Positions 1 through 7,700 of a stretch of 12,715 nucleotides of DNA are shown in pieces. The stretch comes from Desulfobulbaceae bacterium UBA5123 (GTDB lineage Bacteria; Desulfobacterota; Desulfobulbia; Desulfobulbales; UBA5123). Below the pieces are notes generated by a model. It ran no database searches. It was not told the DNA's origin and was given only the letters and a program-made list of their open reading frames with translations. The stretch spans positions 1 through 12,715 of the forward strand of contig DHYT01000035.1 of the NCBI GenBank assembly GCA_002415465.1. Direction: 5' to 3'. A program made the translations under genes and the position numbers. Every line of letters starts with the position of its first letter. Position 1 is the stretch's first letter.

Positions 1-177
1 CAGCAGATGACGATAGGCATAGGCAGTGATGGCAAAGCCATGCGGCACAGCGACACCCTTGGAGGTCAGATGCTGATACATCTCGCCAAGCGATGCGTTT
101 TTGCCACCCACCATCGGAACGTCCTCGATACCGATGTCATCAAACCAAAGAATGAAGGCCTCGTCGTGTTTTCCCAT
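1..177 (-). CDS. ppsA: Phosphoenolpyruvate synthase, N-terminal 59 codons (gene runs off the window)
   Basis: Makes phosphoenolpyruvate from pyruvate and ATP with release of AMP and phosphate; a cytoplasmic gluconeogenic enzyme. Only the start is present. The visible residues read as the beginning of the PPDK_N nucleotide-binding domain: FILWFDDIGIEDVPMVGGKN, then ASLGEM, then a VPHGFAIT segment. The VGGKNASLGEM block is the typical first motif of PEP synthases and related pyruvate phosphate dikinases. The ATG at 177 is preceded by AGGAGA (complement of 186-191) with an 8-base spacer, which fixes the start. It is transcribed away from the phosphosugar mutase; both genes serve the gluconeogenic/sugar-phosphate side of metabolism. 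A pyruvate phosphate dikinase or another PEP-utilising enzyme cannot be fully excluded from the N-terminus alone, but the IEDVPMVGGKNASLGEM style fits PpsA best. Confidence 0.85.
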   Translation of the reverse strand, partial: MGKHDEAFILWFDDIGIEDVPMVGGKNASLGEMYQHLTSKGVAVPHGFAITAYAYRHLL

Positions 178-580
178 CTTCACCGTCTCCTGAATTGCCA
201 AAGAATTAAATTAAAAAGATCACAATAGCGGTGGTTCTTATTCAACATCTCCCCGCGGAGACGCCTCGAGCTTACAAATTAACCCTCTCAGGCCGCATAA
301 AACAAGGTTTCATTCACTGCGGCGGCAAAATCGGATATTCCAAGCAAAGAGGCGGTCAGGCAGGCAATGCGCTAGAACAACATTTTATATCGAATCTTGC
401 CATCAGGGTCAAGAACATCTTGCCAGATGGCACTGATAATCACCACTACCTCTCTCCACGATGGAGCCGCAAATCCCTGTTGCATGGCTTGAATTTTCTT
501 GAGAATAAGAATCTTCCTATGGCATGGTATATTTGTTTACGCCCAATCCCAACAATATTGCCAAGCGAGGAGCCTCCCGG
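178..580. other. Divergent intergenic region between ppsA and the phosphosugar mutase
   Basis: This 403-bp gap carries no gene I can support; the reading frames across it show no recognisable motif and no ribosome site. It holds the ppsA Shine-Dalgarno at its left end and the mutase promoter and Shine-Dalgarno at its right end. A small stem TCTCC-CCGC-GGAGA near 250-263 lies in the ppsA leader, but it is short and has no T-run. I see no convincing -35/-10 pair for ppsA. Confidence 0.5.
525..533 (+). promoter_or_regulatory. Candidate extended -10 promoter for the phosphosugar mutase
   Basis: TGGTATATT is an extended -10 element (TGn followed by TATATT, five of six matches to TATAAT). There is no good -35 at 16-18 bases; the nearest match, TTGAGA at 499-504, is 23 bases away. 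Extended -10 promoters can work without a -35. Transcription would begin near 540, giving a leader of about 40 bases before the ATG at 581. Confidence 0.4.
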
Positions 581-2317
581 ATGAGCAAGACCTTGACCCC
601 CTCCGCCCTTCATGAACGATATGTGGTTGCCGGCAATCATGCGGCAAGCGACTACTTCAGCCTGATACGGCAGCTGATCGATCTGCGTGACGGCTGCCAG
701 CGCGCCTCGGAGGCATTCGCCGGCTATCAGAGGGAAATAGACAACACCTACCGGCTGATCGAGGATGAACTCAAAACCAACGCCCTGCGCCCGAAGAGCG
801 AGGTCAAATTCGGCACCTCCGGCTGGCGGGGCATCATCGGCAAGGACATCTTCGCGAAATCCGTCGCGCTGGTGCCCCGCGCCATTGTCGCCATGTATGA
901 AGAGCTCGCCACGAGCCCCGCGCTCGGCGATGCGTTGGGGGTCAAAAGCCTTGCCGAAGCGCGCCAACGCGGCTGCGTGCTGGGCTACGACAACCGTTTC
1001 GGCGGCGAAATCCTGGCCCGGACCGCCTGCGACGTCCTGACCAGCTTCGGTTTTGGCGTTCTCTACGCCGGGGAGGCCACCACCGGCACCCTTTCGGCCT
1101 CGCTGCTGATCCACAAGGCGGCCTTTTCCATCAATCTCACCCCGAGCCACAATCCTCTCGAATACGCCGGCTTCAAATTCAATGCCGCCGACGGGGGGCC
1201 GGCCGCGAGCGAAATCACCAACACCATCACCGCCAAGGCGCGCGAACTGATCAAGAACGACCAGCCGCTCCTGCTGTCGCCGAACCCCTCGCTCGTCAAG
1301 CCGCTTGATGCGCTGGGGGCCTGGTTTGAACTGGTGCGCCGGGGCCGCGACAAACATGGCCTCGATCACCGGCAGACCATGGCGGCCTTCGCCGAGGCGG
1401 ACAATATCTTCATCGCCGTTGATTGCGTCCACGGCGCCAGCCGGGTGCATGTCCGGGAACTCTTTCAAAACATCGCAAGCCCCCACCTCCTCTACCTGCG
1501 CGACAACGCCGACCCCACCTTCGGCGGCGTGGCGCCTGAGCCCTCCACCGCCAACATGCGGGCCGTCACCGAGATCCTCCGGCAGCGACCGGAACCGCTC
1601 AAGCTTGGCATCATCATGGACCCGGACGCCGACCGCATTCGCTTCACCGACGGCGACACCGAGATCGACATGAACACCTTCGGCGCCATGGCCTATCATT
1701 TTTTGCACGAAGTAAAAGGGAAAAAGGGGATGGTCGCCAAAACCGTGGCCACCAGCAACTTCGCCAACCAGTTGGCGGCGGCGCTTGGCGAGGAGGTTTT
1801 TGAGCCGAGGGTGGGGTTCAAGGAGTTCAAGCCGGTGATCGACCGGGCGTTGATCTGCTTCGAGGAATCGGACGGCATCACCGCCATCGGCCACACCCCG
1901 GAAAAGGACGCCTACATCGGCCTGCTGCTGGCCATCGACATGGTGCTCACCCTGCAGAAAAACCTGGGAGACTACCGCCAGGAACTGCGAGACACCTTCG
2001 GATACTTCTACCCTGACCGTGACGGGGTCACCGTAAGCCAACAGGGCAAGGAATTGGAAAAAACCCTGGCCACCCTCGAAAAATACGCAACCGGGGCCAC
2101 CATCCAGGTTGACAACGAGGAGAAAAAGATCGCCAAGGTCATCGACATTGACGGCCGCAAGATGATCCTGGATGACGACAGTTGGCTGATGATCCGCCCC
2201 TCCGGCACCGAGCCGAAGGTACGCTTCTATGTCGAGGCGCGCACCGAGGCGGGCAAGAAGGCGCTCTTCGCCGCCGCCAAGGGGATGCTCGCCGAGATCG
2301 GCCTCATCACGGGCTGA
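581..2317 (+). CDS. Phosphoglucomutase/phosphomannomutase family protein (alpha-D-phosphohexomutase)
   Basis: Interconverts 1- and 6-phosphosugars through a phosphoserine intermediate in the cytoplasm, feeding glycogen, nucleotide-sugar and cell-surface polysaccharide synthesis. The 578-residue protein shows all four family motifs in order: KFGTSGWRGIIGKD near residues 82-95; the active-site loop TPSHNP with Ser189; the metal-binding loop DPDADR at 347-352; the sugar-selecting loop FEESDG with Glu428, Glu429 and Ser430; and the phosphate-binding loop RPSGTEP at 539-545. DPDADR replaces the more common DGDADR. I place the start at 581 because GCGAGGAG at 565-572 sits 8 bases before it. An in-frame ATG at 524 would add 19 residues but lacks a ribosome site and overlaps the likely promoter. 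The metal loop, sugar loop and length do not tell me whether glucose or mannose phosphate is preferred, so no symbol is given. Confidence 0.93.
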   Translation: MSKTLTPSALHERYVVAGNHAASDYFSLIRQLIDLRDGCQRASEAFAGYQREIDNTYRLIEDELKTNALRPKSEVKFGTSGWRGIIGKDIFAKSVALVPRAIVAMYEELATSPALGDALGVKSLAEARQRGCVLGYDNRFGGEILARTACDVLTSFGFGVLYAGEATTGTLSASLLIHKAAFSINLTPSHNPLEYAGFKFNAADGGPAASEITNTITAKARELIKNDQPLLLSPNPSLVKPLDALGAWFELVRRGRDKHGLDHRQTMAAFAEADNIFIAVDCVHGASRVHVRELFQNIASPHLLYLRDNADPTFGGVAPEPSTANMRAVTEILRQRPEPLKLGIIMDPDADRIRFTDGDTEIDMNTFGAMAYHFLHEVKGKKGMVAKTVATSNFANQLAAALGEEVFEPRVGFKEFKPVIDRALICFEESDGITAIGHTPEKDAYIGLLLAIDMVLTLQKNLGDYRQELRDTFGYFYPDRDGVTVSQQGKELEKTLATLEKYATGATIQVDNEEKKIAKVIDIDGRKMILDDDSWLMIRPSGTEPKVRFYVEARTEAGKKALFAAAKGMLAEIGLITG

Positions 2318-2334
2318 AAGCCACCCGCGTAGAA

Positions 2335-2374
2335 TACCGATAGAACTATTGGTAAAAATTATTATTTTTTATTT
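2335..2374 (+). terminator. Hairpin plus T-rich tract after the mutase (weak terminator or operator dyad)
   Basis: TACCGATA-GAAC-TATTGGTA forms an 8-bp stem (one G-U pair) over a tetraloop at 2335-2354, and is followed by AAAATTATTATTTTTTATTT. The position, 18 bases after the mutase stop, fits a terminator. The stem is AT-rich and the T-tract is interrupted and offset, so termination would be inefficient. The two arms also match the NarL-type heptamer (TACYNMT and its inverse), so the same element may be a regulator binding site for the downstream LuxR-type gene. Confidence 0.4.
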
Positions 2375-2400
2375 ACATATTACATTCCACACAATAAAGT
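2372..2400 (+). promoter_or_regulatory. Candidate sigma-70 promoter of the PAS-LuxR gene
   Basis: TTTACA (2372-2377, five of six to TTGACA), a 17-base spacer, then TAAAGT (2395-2400, four of six to TATAAT). It lies in the strongly AT-rich 2341-2440 spacer, which stands out against GC-rich flanking genes. Transcription would start near 2407, about 50 bases before the ATG. A TACCAAT heptamer at 2426-2432 lies just downstream of the presumed start. Confidence 0.4.
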
Positions 2401-2455
2401 AACATATTCCTAAAATACTAATCGTTACCAATTCTTTGCCACCAGGACTTCGAAC

Positions 2456-3775
2456 ATGGATTTGAATGTACCAGGCAAATCCCTGCAAAACGGCCACCCC
2501 ATGCCGTCCAGGCCCCGAACGAGCAGGAGCGCCCCTCCACCGCGCGCCCCCCATGCTGCGAGCATCAGTTCACTTACCAACAAGATCATCCAAGCCACCC
2601 CGGACGCCATCGTTGTCGTCGACCTGGACCATCGCATACTCACCGTCAACCCGGCATTCTGCAAGCTTTGGGGCTATTCCCTGAGCGATGTGGAAGGACA
2701 ACCGGCACGGATTCTGTACGACCCGAAGATACATTTCGACCAGATGGATCCGCGCAACTACCACTTCCATCATGAAACCGGGAGGGTCACGACTTTCGCA
2801 CACCCTTACCGACGCAAGGACGGGTCGTTCTTTCACGGAGAAACCCATGGCGCGCCGGTAAAGGATTATCACGGCAAGATCATTGGCTACATCGGCACCA
2901 CCAGGGTCTCCAATCCCAACTCCCATCTTCGTGAAGCCCTGCATGCAAACGACGCCCTCCTGAAACTCAACTTCGACAAGGCAAACGACGCCATCCTCTG
3001 GGCCACCCCCAAAGAGGGTGTTATCGGCGACTGCAACCGGGCCGCGGAAACCCTATTGCGCACAGCCAAGGCCAACATTATCGGCAGACCGCTGGCTGTT
3101 TTTCTTCCGCCGGCCACAACCGGAGATCCAGCCCTGCGCACCGAAGAATACATCGGCTGGCACAACTCAGAGACGGAAATCATCGCCGTCACCGGCGAGT
3201 CAATCCCGGTCCGCATCTCCGCCACCCTGATCATGACCAGCGGCAATCTCCTCATTCAGTGCATCCTGCACGACATCAGCAAGGAGAAACAGGTCGAGCA
3301 AGCCCAGCTGACCAATCTCGCCCTTGAAAAAATGATCAGCGAGCGCACCTCCGAACTGGAGGATGCCAATACCGCGCTGCGGGTCCTGGTAAAGCAAATA
3401 GAGATGAAACATGAAGAGATCGCCGGCAATATCCTCAACCGCGTGCGGGAACTGATTGCACCAAATCTGCACAAACTTGAGGAAACCAAGCTGACCGAGG
3501 CGCAAGAAAAACTCATCACGACCATGCGGCATAATCTTGATGCGCTTCTTGCCCCCCTCAACCGGACCCTGGCAACGGCGCTCCGCTCCCTGACCCAGAC
3601 GGAGATCCAGGTGTCCGCTCACATCGTCAACGGCAAGCGCACCAAGGAGATCGCGGAAGCAATGAACCTTTCACCGTGGACCGTCGATGTACATCGTCGG
3701 AATATTCGCAAGAAATGCAACATCACCAACAAGAGTGTCAATCTCCGAACCGCCCTGGCCGCCATGCTCAAATAA
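2456..3775 (+). CDS. PAS-PAS-coiled coil-LuxR-type DNA-binding regulator
   Basis: A soluble 439-residue sensor-regulator. After a Pro/Arg-rich, probably disordered N-terminus (1-37), a first PAS domain spans about 40-150 (DAIVVVDLDHRILTVNPAF at its start, YRRKDGSFF at the core). A second, weaker PAS spans about 172-276. A coiled coil (277-325) and a helical segment (about 320-375) lead to a LuxR/NarL-type helix-turn-helix at 379-435: LTQTEIQVSAHIVNGKRTKE, then IAEAMNLSPWTVDVHRRNIR. It has no receiver domain and no kinase domain, so the PAS domains presumably sense a ligand or redox state and control DNA binding directly. I recall this PAS/helical-linker/LuxR layout as common in Desulfobacterota. 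AGGA at 2444-2447 supports the ATG at 2456. Its stop is 316 bases before the signalling block, so it is probably a separate transcript. It may regulate itself or that block; this is inferred from position only. Confidence 0.85.
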   Translation: MDLNVPGKSLQNGHPMPSRPRTSRSAPPPRAPHAASISSLTNKIIQATPDAIVVVDLDHRILTVNPAFCKLWGYSLSDVEGQPARILYDPKIHFDQMDPRNYHFHHETGRVTTFAHPYRRKDGSFFHGETHGAPVKDYHGKIIGYIGTTRVSNPNSHLREALHANDALLKLNFDKANDAILWATPKEGVIGDCNRAAETLLRTAKANIIGRPLAVFLPPATTGDPALRTEEYIGWHNSETEIIAVTGESIPVRISATLIMTSGNLLIQCILHDISKEKQVEQAQLTNLALEKMISERTSELEDANTALRVLVKQIEMKHEEIAGNILNRVRELIAPNLHKLEETKLTEAQEKLITTMRHNLDALLAPLNRTLATALRSLTQTEIQVSAHIVNGKRTKEIAEAMNLSPWTVDVHRRNIRKKCNITNKSVNLRTALAAMLK

Positions 3776-4091
3776 AATGACCGCTAGGGCCATTTGCCAC
3801 CCCTGCAAAACCCGTGACTGCCCTTGTCAACCTATAACACGAAAACGATTCGGTTTACCTAGAACCGCAAACCATCGATTGGATATCAAACAATATCAGT
3901 ATTATAAACTATTATTGGGTATCGATTCTACCTATTTCATACCTGTTTTTAGTCCATTGATTTTGGTTGCGGCCAAGACATATAACAATAACTAGATTCG
4001 ATCTCCGACCAATTTATGCCATAAGACAAGCAGACTCCTGGCAAATAATCGCCTTGGCTGATTGAAAATATTGCGTCATGGAGCAACATCA
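3776..4091. other. AT-rich intergenic region upstream of the signalling block
   Basis: No gene is supported here. The stretch from about 3840 to 4020 is much richer in A+T than the genes. It contains several short dyads: CGGTT-7-AACCG at 3851-3867, GATAT-6-ATATC near 3882-3897, and GGTA-7-TACC at 3918-3932. ATCGATT occurs twice in direct orientation (3874 and 3921). A NarL-like heptamer TACCTAT lies at 3929-3935. No intrinsic terminator with a clear T-run follows the regulator gene. This looks like a regulatory region for the downstream signalling operon. Confidence 0.45.
3957..3986 (+). promoter_or_regulatory. Candidate promoter of the signalling operon
   Basis: TTGATT (3957-3962, four of six to the -35 consensus), an 18-base spacer, then TATAAC (3981-3986, five of six to the -10). 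Transcription would begin near 3993, leaving about 100 bases of leader before the ATG at 4092. A second possible pair, TTGGAT-18-TATAAA at 3879-3908, lies farther upstream and has a poorer -35. Confidence 0.35.
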
Positions 4092-4658
4092 ATGGCAATG
4101 GCAATGAAGGGCACCCAGCAAACGCATTTGGATCTCAATGGCGATTTTGCCACGGAAAACATCTTCGACCTTCGCGCCGAATATGCGGAGACAGCCGTGC
4201 AACTTGCCCTGAAGGCGCAGGAACGCGACTGCCTTCTCTCGCTCTCCATCGCCCCGCACACCCCGCGTTTTTTTCTCGGGGAGCCGCAGCCTATTCGGGA
4301 GATACTGTTGTCATTGGTTGAAAGCAGCCTGCAGCACCAAGACGTGGAGATTGTCAATGTCCGCCTCGGCAGCCTCGGGAACGGCCTTGACGGCCGCCAT
4401 CGTCTGGAAATCATGGTCGCAAGCAACGGCAGCGCCCAGCTGCCGCGGCAGATGAGCCTCTTCGAGCCGCTCCGCAAACCGCGCTACCTGCCAAATTCCT
4501 ACATTGCGCAACAGAATAACCGCACCTTAAACAGAATCAACGAACTCCTCCGCCTGCTGGGCGGCAGTCTGCGGGTCGACGACGTTTACGGCCGCGGGCC
4601 GCGATACGTGGCCCGATTCAACCTGACCAGGGTCGTTGCCGCCGAAGCCGCTGGATAA
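4092..4658 (+). CDS. Stand-alone degenerate histidine-kinase ATPase (CA) domain protein, paralog A
   Basis: Function unknown. The 188-residue soluble protein is almost entirely one GHKL-type ATPase (HATPase_c) fold. From F25 (FDLRAEYA) its next 59 residues align without a gap to the CA domain of the adjacent hybrid kinase, beginning where that kinase's DHp helix ends. GEPQPIREILLSLVESSLQH matches the kinase's N-box helix but has Ser for the key Asn. VASNGSAQLP replaces the G1 box VTDTGIGIP, losing the Asp that contacts adenine. The G2 lid (GTGLGL) is replaced by an unrelated stretch ending NRINELL. The final strand pair LLGGSLRVDDVYGRGPRYVA is kept. So the fold is probably intact but ATP binding is probably lost. 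There is no DHp, phospho-accepting His or receiver. The ATG at 4092 has GGAG (4080-4083) 8 bases upstream; a TTG at 4062 has none. It is first in a likely operon, 61 bases before the kinase, and is one of three paralogs in the window. Confidence 0.8.
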   Translation: MAMAMKGTQQTHLDLNGDFATENIFDLRAEYAETAVQLALKAQERDCLLSLSIAPHTPRFFLGEPQPIREILLSLVESSLQHQDVEIVNVRLGSLGNGLDGRHRLEIMVASNGSAQLPRQMSLFEPLRKPRYLPNSYIAQQNNRTLNRINELLRLLGGSLRVDDVYGRGPRYVARFNLTRVVAAEAAG

Positions 4659-4719
4659 AAAAATCGTCTCGGCCATCGCAACTTGCCGAACGCCATCATT
4701 CACCCATCACAAAAACGCC

Positions 4720-7700
4720 ATGACCACACCAAGCCCCAGCACATCCATGCCGCCGATCATTGCAAGCCCGGATGAAAACTCGCAGGGATCGAACTGGCTC
4801 GAAAAGAAGAACCGTCTGCTCAACCAGGCGCTTGCGCGAGCGACCAAGGAAACCAAGCGAGAACGCGACACCGCAATCACGCTTGGAAAAACCAATCGCA
4901 TCCTGGAAGATATCATCAATCATACCCACACCATGATCGCCTATCTCGACACCGGCTACAAATTCATCATGGTGAACCAGGCTTACGCGGCGGCGGACAA
5001 TCGCCCCTGCGCCTTCTTTTCCGGCAAGAATCACTTCGAGCTCTACCCGAACGAAGAGAATGAAAAGATATTCGCCGCGGTTCTGAAAACCGGCACGCCC
5101 TATTTCGCCACCGCCAAGCCGTTCACATATCCCCATGCCCCGGATCGCGGCACCAGCTTCTGGGATTGGAGCCTTGCGCCGACCAAGGACGCCGCCGGCA
5201 ACGTCACCGGCCTGGTCCTGAGCCTCACCGATGTGACGGCCCGTATCCGCATGGAGGAGGAACTGACCCGGCACCAGCAGCATCTTGCCGAGTTGGTGGA
5301 CTCGAAAACCGTGGATCTGCGCACGATCAACGAGACGTTGCAGGAAAAGATCGGAGAGCTTGAACAGGCCCAAAAGGATGTAGAACACAACAAGGCCCGC
5401 TACCGCCGCATCACCGAGGCAACCAGCAACTATATCTACACGGTCCGCATCGACAACGGGCAGCCGGTACACACCACCCATCGCCCCGCCTGCGTGGCGG
5501 TCACCGGCTATACCGAGGAAGAATTCAATGCCGATCCTTTCCTATGGATACGGATGGTGCCGGATGAAGACCATCTGCTGGTGCAGAAACAGGCCGATCA
5601 GATCCTCAGGGGGGAAACGCCAACCCCCATTGAACACCGGATTCACCGGAAAGACGGGGCGTTGTGCTGGATCAGAAACACCCCTGTTCTGCATTATGAC
5701 CCGGCCGGCAACCTCGTCGCCTATGAAGGGGTGGTGCAGGACATCACCGAACGCAAACTCGCCGAACAGCAACTGCAGGAGGCATACAGCAAGCTTGAAA
5801 AGCGGGTTGAAGAACGAACAGCCAAGCTGACCAAGGCCAACGCCGCCCTCAAGCGCGAGATCGAAGAGAGGCTTGAAGCCGAAGAAAAACTTGCCGCCGC
5901 CCAACAAACGGCGGAAAAAGCCAATTCGGCGAAAAGCCAGTTCCTGGCCAACATGAGTCATGAAATCCGAACGCCGATGAATGCCATCATCGGCCTCACC
6001 GAGGTGACCCTCCGCACCGACCTGGATGACGTGCAGCGCCGCTATCTGCAAATGGTCAGGAACTCCGCCAACACCCTTCTGGACCTGCTCAACGACATCC
6101 TCGATTTTTCGAAAATCGAGGCCGACCAGATCAACCTCGACAAGCACCCCTTTGCCCTGCACGAGACAATGGAATCGGTCAGCCAGACCCTTGCCATGCA
6201 GGCTCACCAGAAAAATCTGGAGATTCTTTGCCGGACCCCGAGCGATCTTGACTGCAAACTCATCGGCGACTCCTTCCGCCTCCGGCAAGTCATGCTCAAT
6301 CTGGTCGGCAACGCCATAAAATTCACCATGACCGGACAAGTCATCTTTGCCGCGACCGTTGTTTCGCAAAACGATTCGGAGGCTGAACTGCACTTCACGG
6401 TCACCGACACCGGCATCGGCATCCCCGGCGACAAGCTGGAGGAAATTTTCGAAAACTTTACCCAGGCGAATACCAGCATCTCAAGGGTCCACGGCGGCAC
6501 CGGCCTGGGGCTTGCCATTTCCAAAAAACTTGTGGGCCTCATGGGCGGAACAATCTGGGCTGAAAGCATGCCGCAGGCTGGCAGCACCTTCCATTTCACG
6601 GCGCGATTCAACAAAACGCAGGATAAAAACAGCCTGCGCCTGCCCCCCTTGCCCAATGCAGCGCAAAAAACAATCCTGCTTGTCGGCTCCAACCAAGAAG
6701 GCCTGGCGATCCTGCAGGAAACCATCGCCGTCTGGGGGCTCAAGGCCCACACCGCGGCCAGCAACGCCGACGCCTTCACGCTTCTTGAAACGCCGCCGAA
6801 ACAAAAAAATGCCCCTGTACTGATCGTTGTTGATGAAGCTCCGGGAAGCAAAAACGGCCTCACCTGCATCGATTGCCTCAACAAGGGGCTCAAACGACAG
6901 AAACTATCGTTTGTGATGCTTACCACCACCCTTGCATTCGATGAAGCAACAAAAAGATGCAACGCGCACACCAACTGCACCTGCCTGACCAAGCCAGCCA
7001 CCAAAAAAGAACTGCATGACGCCCTGTCTGCCGCCCTCTGCGACGCGAAAAAGACTCCAAGCGACAGGAAGAGTGTGGATTCGTCCGCCAAAAGCGCGCT
7101 CCCCGCCCCCCCGCTGCGGGTTCTGGTCGTGGAAGACAACCTGATAAACCGGGAACTGGCTCAAATCATCCTTGAACAAGCCGGGCACCGCGTAACCCTG
7201 GCCGAAAACGGCATCGAGGCGCTGCAAACACTCTGCAGGCAGGATTTCGATGTCATCCTGATGGACGTGCAGATGCCGGAGCTTGATGGCATCACCACAA
7301 CCAGCCTCATCCGGCAATGCGAGGCGGCAACAAACGGCGCTTCACTGATCGGCCACAAAAATCTGCTCGCGGAACTGACCTGTAAAATCAAGGGCAAACA
7401 TCTTGCCATTGTGGCGATAACCGCTAACGCCATGACCGATGACCAGAAACAGTGTCTCCGTGCCGGGATGGACGGGTACATATCCAAACCGTTCATCCCG
7501 GAGCAGATTTTCGCGATCTTGCATCAGGTGACCGGTGCATCCGTCAGCATGCGACACCAGACCGATGCGCCGACATGCCTCAGGCCGGAATCGTCCCAAT
7601 CGGACTCGGAACAAATCCTCGGACACATCAAAACACATCTGGCGACCGCTTATCATCTGCCGACGGCCAAAATCAACCAGCTCCTGGCCGCAAGCGGCAG

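Noticed and set aside
520..537. Possible sigma-54 site TGGCATGG...TTTGTT upstream of the mutase
   Set aside because: The TTG element is two bases off the required spacing and the -12 GC is absent; an extended -10 in the same place fits better.
231..584. A 117-codon plus-strand frame in the ppsA-mutase gap
   Set aside because: No ribosome site, no motif, it would overlap the mutase start, and it covers the proposed promoter.
446..2041. Long open frame (531 codons) on the minus strand opposite the phosphosugar mutase
   Set aside because: It is antisense to a gene with all family motifs, its translation is rich in Gly, Val, Asp and His with no domain, and it arises from the GC-rich codon bias of the mutase.
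4092..4658. Paralog A as a truncated pseudogene of a hybrid kinase
   Set aside because: It has its own ribosome site, an open frame of the same length as two paralogs, a shared N-terminal boundary and a complete C-terminal strand, which indicates a retained small protein family.
4696..7139. Several long minus-strand frames (4696-5481, 5542-6393, 6204-7139) opposite the hybrid kinase
   Set aside because: They overlap verified PAS, HisKA and HATPase coding sequence, lack ribosome sites and show no recognisable motif.
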